From: Candidatus Geohydrothermomicrobium daggyaiense
GTDB lineage: Bacteria > Actinomycetota > Geothermincolia > Fen-727 > JACVIW01
NCBI GenBank assembly: GCA_015711695.1
Contig: JACVIW010000052.1
Span: 1 to 11,800, forward strand
Direction: 5' to 3'
Length of the DNA: 11,800 nt
Below the pieces are notes generated by a model. The model was not told where the DNA came from. It searched no databases and saw only the letters and a list, made by a program, of their open reading frames with translations. Shown here one piece after another: positions 1 to 6,622 of this stretch; positions within the stretch are counted from its first letter, which is position 1, and each line of letters begins with the position of its first letter. The position numbers were made by a program, and so were the translations under genes.

Positions 1-1
1 C

Positions 2-742
2 GACATTGCCGCGGTCATCGATGCCCGATTGAGAGCCGAAGATGCAGCAGACGCAGCTGCACTTGCGGCTTTGAGCGAAGCATTCCCACTATCAGCAACC
101 GGAAAGAATCCAAAAGACATAGCTGCAAAAGCAGCGAGAATGAATCGATGCAAAATCAAAAGTGTTCGCATATCAGAAAGCTATGATAGGGCAATCGCAA
201 CTGTCACCATTTCGCCCAAGCTTTTAATCCTTAAAAAACTCAGGGCTACACCGAATTTGGTTGTTAGCGCATCAGCTGAAATTGATTATGATTCTCTGAT
301 TTCAAGCGGCGTTCTATGGGATGAAAACGGCAGTTATGGAATAATCGATCACCGAACCTTTCTTTCAGAATCTCATGGGTCGAAATCCGTTTCAGGGACA
401 ATGGTTGCATTGCTTGCCCTTCAGCAAACAGGCAAACCGTATGTGTGGGGCGCACAGGGACCTAAAAGCTTCGACTGCAGTGGACTGGTGCACTATGTGT
501 ATAAGTTGATGGGCATCAGGTTACCAAGGACAAGTTACGCTCAAGCAAAGGTGGGAACAGCAGTAAATCCATCAAGTTTAGCGCCCGGTGATCTTGTTTT
601 CTTCAGGAGAAATGGTCACGTCGGTATATATATCGGCGCGGGGCACTTCGTTCACGCCCCCCACAGAGGAGACGTGGTGCGAGTTTCACCATTGACCGGG
701 AAAAGGATTTCCGCCTGCAGAAGAATTTTTACAGGGATTTGA
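2..742 (+). CDS. TadG-like pseudopilin segment fused to NlpC/P60 hydrolase (5' partial)
   Basis: The frame is open from base 2, so the N-terminus lies outside the window; the TTG at 29 is probably internal. The first visible residues contain RAEDAADAAALAA, which matches the conserved stretch just after the membrane helix of TadG/TadE-type pseudopilins. A beta-rich segment follows (about bases 150-300). The C-terminal third is a clear NlpC/P60 domain: the nucleophile Cys is in FDCSG (codon 476-478), the catalytic His in NGHVGIYIG (codon 617-619), and a third polar residue is likely in FVHAPH. The family cleaves peptide bonds in peptidoglycan stems, often gamma-D-Glu-diaminopimelate. The expected product is a single-pass membrane protein that holds a wall hydrolase on the outer face. 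It converges on the pilB-like gene. The hydrolase call is firm; the TadG-like call rests on a short motif. Confidence 0.85.
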   Translation, partial: DIAAVIDARLRAEDAADAAALAALSEAFPLSATGKNPKDIAAKAARMNRCKIKSVRISESYDRAIATVTISPKLLILKKLRATPNLVVSASAEIDYDSLISSGVLWDENGSYGIIDHRTFLSESHGSKSVSGTMVALLALQQTGKPYVWGAQGPKSFDCSGLVHYVYKLMGIRLPRTSYAQAKVGTAVNPSSLAPGDLVFFRRNGHVGIYIGAGHFVHAPHRGDVVRVSPLTGKRISACRRIFTGI

Positions 743-786
743 GATCGGATGCCAAACAAATTCGAGGCTGCTAAAACCCCAATGGC

Positions 787-805
787 TGTAGTTCACACAA
801 CTACA
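787..805. other. Perfect inverted repeat over the pilB stop codon
   Basis: TGTAGTT, five bases of loop, then AACTACA form a 7-bp perfect stem in the 50-bp gap between two convergent genes, and the repeat covers the TGA of the minus-strand ATPase gene. It sits where a shared transcription end would be expected. Neither side has a convincing T-run and the stem is AT-rich, so an intrinsic terminator is only weakly supported. Confidence 0.3.
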
Positions 806-2493
806 CGCAGTACTTCTTCAATTGAAGTTATACCTTCTTTTACCTTCAACCAGCCATCCTGACGCATTGTTTTCATACCCTGCTCGATTGCCACTTTCTT
901 TATTTCAGCAGTCGAAGCTTCTTCTATGGTAAGTTGCTCAATCTCAGGACTCATTCTCATCAGTTCAACAAGAGCAATTCTGCCTTTATATCCTGTGCCA
1001 GCACATCTCGAACATCCATCCGGATTAGGTCGATAAAGCACCAATCTTTCACCATCGGAGCGCGGGAATTCAAGTCTTTCAAGCAATTCCTCGGAAGGTT
1101 CATAAGGAACTTTGCATGTACAAAGCCTTCTAGCAAGTCTCTGTGCAAGAACGCAGACTATACCTGAAGCGGTAAGGAAAGGCTCAATCCCCATTTCAGT
1201 CAAGCGGGTTATAGCACCAGGGGCATCATTTGTGTGAAGGGTGCTGAAAACAAGGTGTCCCGTCAGTGCGGATTCTATAGCGATACGCGCGGTTTCAAGA
1301 TCGCGGATCTCTCCGACCATTATGATATCCGGCGAGGTTCTCAAAATTGACCTCAAAGCATTCGAAAACATCAATCCGGCTTTCGGGTTCACCTGTATCT
1401 GATTTATTCCAGGAAGCCTGTATTCGACCGGATCCTCCACCGTTGTTATGTTTTTTGTCTCATCATTTAGTACATTCAAAGTGGCATATAGGGTTGTCGA
1501 TTTCCCGCTGCCCGTAGGACCCGTAACAAGAATAGCGCCACTCGGTCTCCTGAAAGCCTCCTCATACTTCTCCAGTGTTTCCCCCGTGAAGCCGAGGTCA
1601 TTTAGCCTAAGTAGTATACTGGATTTGTCAAGAATTCTAAGGACTATCTTTTCCCCGTAAACAGTTGGGAGTATTGCCACCCTGAAATCTATCTGCTTTC
1701 CTGAAACTTTTTTTTCGTAATGTCCATCCTGAGGGATTCGCTTTTCAGCTATATTCAAATCCGACATTATCTTTATTCGGGAAGCGAGTGAAGACAGAGC
1801 CCTTATGGGCAAACTTTTGACATCGTGAAGAACCCCATCTATGCGATAGCGGACAACTATTTCTTTTTCCTGAGCATCAAAATGAATGTCACTCGCGCCC
1901 TTGCTTACCGCTTCGTTTATCACGTAATTAATAAATCGCACCATCGGAGCATCTTCGAACGCAACCCCAATAGCTTCCGCAAGCTCCCGGTCATCCATTT
2001 CGCCAGAATCAATCTCGGCAAGTTCTGCATCAGCATCACTCAAATCACGATAATAGGTGCGGATAGCATCCTCTAAGTCCTGCTTTGTCGCTACAACAGG
2101 TCTGATCTGGTGCGCGGTGTACATTTTTACGTCGTCGAGGGCAAAGATATTGGTTGGGTCCGCCATGGCAACAATGAGTGTGTCACCATCAAAACCAATT
2201 GGCAGCGCCAGATGTCTGCTTGCTATCTTTTCGTCAAGTAAAGCCACAGCGGTCATATCCACCCGGTAGTTCGCGAGATCCACAAATTCAAGCCCGAGAT
2301 GTTGAGCAATCACCTCAGTTAGTTTGGATTCATCAACAACCCCCATTTCAATCAACGTGCGGGCAAGAGATTTTCCGGTCTTCTTCTTCATCTCGAGCGC
2401 TTCAAGAAGCTGCTCCTGGGTTACAAGACCGTCTTCTATTAGCATGTGCGTCAAAGACTTCGCTTTTTTTGCTGTTTCTGCCAAGTCATTCAC
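793..2493 (-). CDS. pilB: Type IV pilus / type II secretion assembly ATPase PilB/GspE
   Basis: This is a hexameric cytoplasmic motor ATPase that drives pilin polymerisation at the inner membrane. An MshEN-type N-domain spans about residues 12-150, and the N2/C-terminal ATPase core follows from about 180. Visible motifs are Walker A GPTGSGKST (325-333), Walker B DIIMVGEIRD (389-398), the His box around 413-424, and a zinc-type tetracysteine set (C458, C460, C494, C497) typical of PilB/GspE and absent from PilT. The length of 566 aa is normal. The start is GTG; an in-frame TAG lies 9-11 bases upstream, so no longer form is possible. The shine-like GGGGA lies unusually close to the GTG, so a start at TTG 4 or ATG 17 cannot be excluded. 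No pilT, pilC or pilin gene lies beside it. The MshEN motif residues look degenerate (see findings). Confidence 0.95.
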   Translation of the reverse strand: MNDLAETAKKAKSLTHMLIEDGLVTQEQLLEALEMKKKTGKSLARTLIEMGVVDESKLTEVIAQHLGLEFVDLANYRVDMTAVALLDEKIASRHLALPIGFDGDTLIVAMADPTNIFALDDVKMYTAHQIRPVVATKQDLEDAIRTYYRDLSDADAELAEIDSGEMDDRELAEAIGVAFEDAPMVRFINYVINEAVSKGASDIHFDAQEKEIVVRYRIDGVLHDVKSLPIRALSSLASRIKIMSDLNIAEKRIPQDGHYEKKVSGKQIDFRVAILPTVYGEKIVLRILDKSSILLRLNDLGFTGETLEKYEEAFRRPSGAILVTGPTGSGKSTTLYATLNVLNDETKNITTVEDPVEYRLPGINQIQVNPKAGLMFSNALRSILRTSPDIIMVGEIRDLETARIAIESALTGHLVFSTLHTNDAPGAITRLTEMGIEPFLTASGIVCVLAQRLARRLCTCKVPYEPSEELLERLEFPRSDGERLVLYRPNPDGCSRCAGTGYKGRIALVELMRMSPEIEQLTIEEASTAEIKKVAIEQGMKTMRQDGWLKVKEGITSIEEVLRVVV

Positions 2494-2557
2494 TCCCCAT
2501 ATCTAAATCGGAAGCTTCTCGACAACACTGAAGTTAAATATGAACAATTCCATAGCA

Positions 2558-2589
2558 ATTATACGGCGAATACCACCAACATTATACGG
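2558..2589 (-). promoter_or_regulatory. Tandem CCGTATAAT -10-like elements upstream of pilB
   Basis: On the minus strand the nonamer CCGTATAAT occurs at 2589-2581 and again at 2566-2558, 23 bp apart. Each contains a perfect TATAAT. They would place transcription starts roughly 60-80 bases before the pilB GTG. No good TTGACA-like -35 lies at the usual distance from either copy. A third copy lies upstream of the ligase gene at 4356-4364. Confidence 0.4.
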
Positions 2590-2659
2590 AACAAATAAAT
2601 ATGGTATGTATTTTCAGCATTGCTTGAATTCAAATGGCTAAAAATAAAAAAGTTCGTGG

Positions 2660-4171
2660 TCAGCCAATAGGTCTTTTGTCAACAACCCGCAATTCCTTTA
2701 TTCCACCCATTCCGCCTTCAGAACCGAGTCTCTCTTCAATAGCCTTCAACGGCAGAAAATGTATCACGTTTGGTTTGATATCCGTCGCTTTAAGTATTTC
2801 TTCCTCTATTTCTTCCCTCAAGGTATCAAGGTTTGTTCCCTCGGCTGGTGCAATAAAAACATCCACAACGTCCACATCAAACGGATCGTTATGGGCTTTC
2901 CTTATTTCTACTTGCCACTCCACAACATGAGGGTTTGAGCTCAGAACCGAACTAAAAGACCCTAGATCAACAAGGGTGCCTTTGACCTTCGAAAGTGAAA
3001 AACCTTTTTCTCTGCCAGACCTCATAATGTCACTGCCCAGACGAGGCACTTTTCTGCCACACGCAGGACAGGGCTCATAAACAATGCCGCCTTTGACAAA
3101 ATCACCAGTTCTGAACCTGATAACGCATGTTCCCTGGCCCTCAAGGCATGTATAAACGAGTTCCCCATCTTCTCCTTCTCCAACTGGTTCTTCGGTGATT
3201 GGGTCAACAATTTCGAAATAGTCCATATCTGGAAAAATGTGATATCCTGATTCGCCCTCAGGCGAGCATTCGGAGTAAGCCTTCCTTGCTTCAGTGAAAC
3301 CGAGAGCCCCGAGGACACATACGTCTTTTGCCCCCATCGACTCAAGAAATTGCCGGATCCTGTCTTTCATGCCGTAAGGGATGCGTTCTCCAGCAACAAG
3401 CACCAACCTCACGGAGCTGAAATCCCTTCCCTCCTCTGTTGCTGTCCGAAGCAGATGATAAACATATCCAGGCATACCAATAATGCCTGTTGCCCTCAGT
3501 GTCTCCATTGCCTCAATGATTCGACCTGTCCCAAGAATTCTTCCACCACCCGTATTGAACGAAAGGATACCAGCTCGCTGGAGCATATAAGAAGCCATCC
3601 AGAAACCGAGATGTGGAGCAAACGGCATCACATTTACCACAAGGGCATTTTCCCGACGCTCAATATCACCATAGCCCGCAAGCTCAATTATTCTCCTTCC
3701 TGCTTCTATCATGCGCTCAACATCGTCAGCCGCATACAATATTGGAGTCGGAAGACCCGTTGTGCCTGTTGTAAACTGCATGTGGACCGGGGCAAATTTC
3801 CTGTGGAGGCCTTTTTTATAGTTTTTTTCACCTATAAGAAAGCGCTCAATTTTATGCTTCATGTACTGGTTCTTTGGCAGATACTCTGACATCGACTGCT
3901 CATCAGGCTGAAGAACAAAATCTTTGTATTTCATTTGGTTTTCCCGCGTAGGAGCAATATCAGCTTTGTAAGTAAACGGAATCCTTCTCAAATCCTCCAC
4001 TTTTTTTATCTGCTCGGGCTTAATTTTGTTCTTGTCAAAAAGTCTCCGATAAAAAGGACTATAGGGATATAACTGGGTCCTGATGAAATAGGAAAGCTTC
4101 CGATTCATGTACTCCCTCTGTTCTACAAAAGACATTTTGTCCCAGTCGCTTGAATAGATCTCCCTTACCAT
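2660..4171 (-). CDS. PaaK-like acyl-/aryl-CoA ligase (AMP-forming)
   Basis: This is an adenylate-forming enzyme of the phenylacetate-CoA ligase type. It would convert a carboxylic acid, ATP and CoA to an acyl-CoA through an acyl-adenylate in the cytoplasm. Residues 133-143 (FTTGTTGLPTP) are the ATP-binding P-loop, RTGDF (354-358) is the hinge-region motif, and K499 in VVDKRP near the C-terminus is the expected adenylation lysine. The CPACGRKVPRLG stretch (368-379), with C342 and C349, resembles the cysteine-containing loop seen in many PaaK relatives. At 503 aa it is longer than classical PaaK, which is about 430 aa. The ATG has GGAGG at 4176-4180, 4 bases upstream. The substrate cannot be read from sequence; CapK-like or other acyl-adenylating roles are possible. 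Confidence 0.85.
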   Translation of the reverse strand: MVREIYSSDWDKMSFVEQREYMNRKLSYFIRTQLYPYSPFYRRLFDKNKIKPEQIKKVEDLRRIPFTYKADIAPTRENQMKYKDFVLQPDEQSMSEYLPKNQYMKHKIERFLIGEKNYKKGLHRKFAPVHMQFTTGTTGLPTPILYAADDVERMIEAGRRIIELAGYGDIERRENALVVNVMPFAPHLGFWMASYMLQRAGILSFNTGGGRILGTGRIIEAMETLRATGIIGMPGYVYHLLRTATEEGRDFSSVRLVLVAGERIPYGMKDRIRQFLESMGAKDVCVLGALGFTEARKAYSECSPEGESGYHIFPDMDYFEIVDPITEEPVGEGEDGELVYTCLEGQGTCVIRFRTGDFVKGGIVYEPCPACGRKVPRLGSDIMRSGREKGFSLSKVKGTLVDLGSFSSVLSSNPHVVEWQVEIRKAHNDPFDVDVVDVFIAPAEGTNLDTLREEIEEEILKATDIKPNVIHFLPLKAIEERLGSEGGMGGIKELRVVDKRPIG

Positions 4172-4264
4172 TTATCCTCCGCTCACAACCATTTCTCTAT
4201 CAAAAAAACAAGATAAAAGCTCATATTTTGTAGTTTTTTAATCTCTTGACACTTCCCGATTGGT

Positions 4265-4292
4265 ATTATTTCATGAAAGAAACATAATTCAA
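4265..4292 (-). promoter_or_regulatory. Candidate promoter for the PaaK-like ligase gene
   Basis: On the minus strand TTGAAT (4292-4287), a 16-bp spacer and AATAAT (4270-4265) resemble a vegetative promoter. It lies about 90 bases ahead of the ligase ATG. The 10-bp palindrome TTTCATGAAA (4269-4278) overlaps the spacer and the edge of the -10, so it could be an operator. This is motif matching only. Confidence 0.35.
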
Positions 4293-4355
4293 TACAGAAT
4301 TTGCCCTGCCCTCGATAAACAGATTCCTTTTAATTGAGCAAAATCGGCTCTATAG

Positions 4356-4364
4356 ATTATACGG
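4356..4364 (-). promoter_or_regulatory. Third CCGTATAAT -10-like element, upstream of the ligase gene
   Basis: The same nonamer as the two copies before pilB, on the same strand, with a perfect TATAAT. If used, it would give a leader of nearly 180 bases before the ligase ATG. No clear -35 is visible. Confidence 0.3.
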
Positions 4365-4435
4365 GCGACACCGTGTATTTTTCCTCATGTTATAGAATCT
4401 GAGTTATAAGTGCTGTCCGAATAATTATGAGATTC

Positions 4436-4447
4436 CTAACCGGTTAG
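4436..4447. repeat. 12-bp perfect palindrome after the SCP2-like gene stop
   Basis: CTAACCGGTTAG is its own reverse complement and lies one base beyond the TAA of the SCP2-like gene. It has no loop beyond the self-complementary centre and no T-run, so it reads more like a protein-binding dyad than a terminator. Function unknown. Confidence 0.4.
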
Positions 4448-4448
4448 C

Positions 4449-5021
4449 TTATTTTCCTACACTGGGAACTGAGAGAAGTCGACTGAACTTCAACATCCCA
4501 ACAGGATGGGAAACCAGCCCTTTTATTTTGACCTCACCTGTTCTGAACTTTTTCAAAAGCTCTTTTCCTTCACGTGAGTACAGGAATTTCAGAGCCTCGA
4601 CTCCTGAGCCCATCTGGGACATTTTCATTAAAACTTCCGTCTCGCAGATGATATGTATATCTGGCTGCCCAACAACCCCTGGCTCAATGACAGCATAACC
4701 ATCGGAAAATGTCATCGTTACCGCAGTGTCAGGCGCTTCTTTAGGCTCTATGGACACAACGAGGCTCAAAGTATTGAGAATGTCCATTTTCGCAGGATCC
4801 TGCAAGAGTTGAGATAGAAGGGCTTTCATTATTTCTCCAAGTCCACTGAGCCTTTCAGAATCTCTTACTATAATCCTTTCTTCAGGTCCACCTGCGGGAA
4901 CGCAAGGCACATGTTTCTGGCGCTTCGATAACGCATAGGCAACACCTGCCCCACAAGCAATAAGAAAAAACCATCTGAGAAATTTCCTCTTTTTCTTCTC
5001 TTTGGTTTCTGTTGCCTCCAT
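4449..5021 (-). CDS. Membrane-anchored SCP2-like sterol/lipid-carrier domain protein
   Basis: The 190-residue product has a lysine-rich N-terminus (residues 1-13) and one hydrophobic helix (about 14-31). An SCP2-type lipid-binding domain follows (about 60-185), recognised from the AVTMTFSDGYAVIEPG stretch and the later segment ending in a GEVKIKGL-like strand. SCP2 domains bind hydrophobic ligands such as fatty acyl chains or isoprenoids and have no catalytic residues of their own. The charge pattern around the helix suggests an N-in membrane anchor. The ATG has a GGAGG-type ribosome site about 8 bases upstream (GGGGAGGGG). It lies between the FAD enzyme and the ligase on the same strand, with gaps of 212 and 277 bp, so co-transcription is uncertain. 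The domain call is good; the ligand is unknown. Confidence 0.75.
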   Translation of the reverse strand: MEATETKEKKKRKFLRWFFLIACGAGVAYALSKRQKHVPCVPAGGPEERIIVRDSERLSGLGEIMKALLSQLLQDPAKMDILNTLSLVVSIEPKEAPDTAVTMTFSDGYAVIEPGVVGQPDIHIICETEVLMKMSQMGSGVEALKFLYSREGKELLKKFRTGEVKIKGLVSHPVGMLKFSRLLSVPSVGK

Positions 5022-5220
5022 TTGAAACCCCTCCCCATCCAGTAAATCCAGAGCATAATTCGAAATCCACCTATATCAAGATAAATATAGCATCACGCAT
5101 CGATAAAAAAAACTTGAGCATCGTATACCCATAGGGAAAAAAGTAAAGTAAGAAAATTGTTCGGAATAACCAGGTCAACATATCTTGAACCACGCGGCGC
5201 TTATTTTTGCCTGGTATACG

Positions 5221-5240
5221 AAAAATCCTTGATTCAGGAT
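5221..5240 (-). terminator. Weak intrinsic-terminator-like hairpin at the FAD gene stop
   Basis: On the minus strand ATCCT (5240-5236), a 6-base loop and AGGAT (5229-5225) are followed by a short T-run (to 5221). The hairpin overlaps the TGA of the FAD oxidoreductase gene. The stem is only 5 bp and AT-rich, so termination would be partial at best. Confidence 0.3.
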
Positions 5241-6613
5241 ACAAACGGCAAGTTAAATCTGCAGGAAGTCATGTCGGCCGCAAGAAAGCCACTCATTACA
5301 GCACCTTCCATAGTGGGAGCATAAGACCAGTCTCCGGCAAAGTACAGCCCTTCTATCCCTGTACCGTATGACCACAAATCCGCTATTACTCTCGAATGAG
5401 AGGGATTTATGACTGGTCTTCCGCAAATGAACTTGCGCACCGCCGATGACTTAATCGAAAGTATTGTATTCCACATATCCTCAAGTAAAGAAACAGTCCT
5501 TCCGATCACTGTTTCTTCTTTCTCCGAGAATACAGATTCCGCGTTATCAGCTACAAACACCACTGTTACCATTTCTCTGCCCGCTGGAGAACAATCCCTG
5601 CTTTTGCTCGCTGATGCGCAACAATAGTCAAATGTTAAGCCGTCACGAATAGAACTCAGGATGAAGCCAGGTCGCGGTGGAAGTTCGGATTCCAATCCGA
5701 GGCAAACCACCAGGTGAGGGGAATACTTGATTCCTTTTAAAATCTCTCGCGTCTCTCTGTTAACATCTGGAGCAACCCGGAGAACCTCGGGAGCAGGAAT
5801 AGCGCATATTACGTTCTTTGCTTTCAAAGACTTCTCTTTATCGTTTTCTTTTTCTCTTATAATCAAGCCTGTAACTCTTCCTTTTTCAACTATAACCCTC
5901 TCAACCGAAATACCCGATTTGCAAACAATCTTATTCGCATAGGTTTCGATAAGACGGCTAAGCCCGCCACTGAAATACCCGGTTCGATCAAAGAGAAACA
6001 TCTTGAGTGCAACATGGAAAGCCTGCACTGAAATCGCGTTGAGATCAGAACCGAGAGAAAAACGGACTACGGGTTGGGCAAATTCGTTTATGAAATCCTC
6101 ACCTATTTTTTCTTTCAGGTATTCTGCGGCGCTCTTATCGGAAATACCAGTCCAGCGACCGGGGAAACGAACATCGTGTTTCCTGTATCCTCCAGCGAAA
6201 TTAAGACAAGTAGAGATAAACCCCGCCAATCTGGACGGATGAACTAAAAAGCGAGGGAAAACGCTTAAAGCGCTTATTTTCCTCGGAAAAAAACTTGAGA
6301 GTTTACCGCGAGAGTGGATTCCAACAGGCTCGACTGGAATTCTCAAATATGGACCAAGTCCGAGAGAAATTGCCGTTTTTAACATAATATCGTAGGAGTC
6401 ACGAAAGCACTGCGGACCCCCATCAAAAATAAAGCCCTCACTTTTAATGGCGACGCATTTTCCCCCAAGTTTTTCCTCTTTTTCAAAAACAGTTACCTTT
6501 CTGCCTAGAGTAGCGAGACGGTATGCAGCGGAAAGTCCGCTGAGCCCGCCGCCCACCACTATCACCTGAGAGAGTTCGTCCTTTGACAATTCGGCACCGC
6601 CGATCTCAGACAA
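5234..6613 (-). CDS. FAD-dependent amine-oxidase/CrtI/HemY-like oxidoreductase
   Basis: This is a flavoprotein of the NAD(P)-binding Rossmann/amine-oxidase superfamily, which includes protoporphyrinogen oxidase and phytoene desaturase. The dinucleotide fold opens at residues 17-26 with the GxGxxG glycines G21, G23 and G26. The acidic ribose-binding residue is E44 in VTVFEKEEKLGG, and FDGGP follows at about 63-67. The C-terminal FAD motif is LYFAGDW, about 423-429. The length of 459 aa is usual. The start appears to be TTG at 6613; the 3' end of the aldehyde oxidoreductase gene lies 9 bp upstream and its last codons (AAGGTG) could act as a ribosome site. No ATG precedes the Rossmann motif, but TTG 9 is an alternative. 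The tight spacing indicates translational coupling. The substrate is unknown; a hydrophobic alkene or amine, or an electron-transfer role with the oxidoreductase, are options. Confidence 0.8.
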   Translation of the reverse strand: MSEIGGAELSKDELSQVIVVGGGLSGLSAAYRLATLGRKVTVFEKEEKLGGKCVAIKSEGFIFDGGPQCFRDSYDIMLKTAISLGLGPYLRIPVEPVGIHSRGKLSSFFPRKISALSVFPRFLVHPSRLAGFISTCLNFAGGYRKHDVRFPGRWTGISDKSAAEYLKEKIGEDFINEFAQPVVRFSLGSDLNAISVQAFHVALKMFLFDRTGYFSGGLSRLIETYANKIVCKSGISVERVIVEKGRVTGLIIREKENDKEKSLKAKNVICAIPAPEVLRVAPDVNRETREILKGIKYSPHLVVCLGLESELPPRPGFILSSIRDGLTFDYCCASASKSRDCSPAGREMVTVVFVADNAESVFSEKEETVIGRTVSLLEDMWNTILSIKSSAVRKFICGRPVINPSHSRVIADLWSYGTGIEGLYFAGDWSYAPTMEGAVMSGFLAADMTSCRFNLPFVS

Positions 6614-6622
6614 GAGAAATCT

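Noticed and set aside
2178..2531. 117-codon plus-strand frame
   Set aside because: It is antisense to the MshEN region of pilB and has no ribosome site or family motif.
3350..3889. 179-codon plus-strand frame
   Set aside because: It lies wholly antisense to the well-supported PaaK-like ligase, and its cysteine-rich, motif-free product is typical of a shadow frame.
4246..4270. TTGACA with a downstream TATTAT on the plus strand
   Set aside because: The spacing is 12 bp, too short for a promoter, and no plus-strand gene follows.
5071..5090. CTATAT/ATATAG inverted repeat before the SCP2-like gene
   Set aside because: It is a 6-bp all-weak stem in AT-rich sequence, likely to occur by chance.
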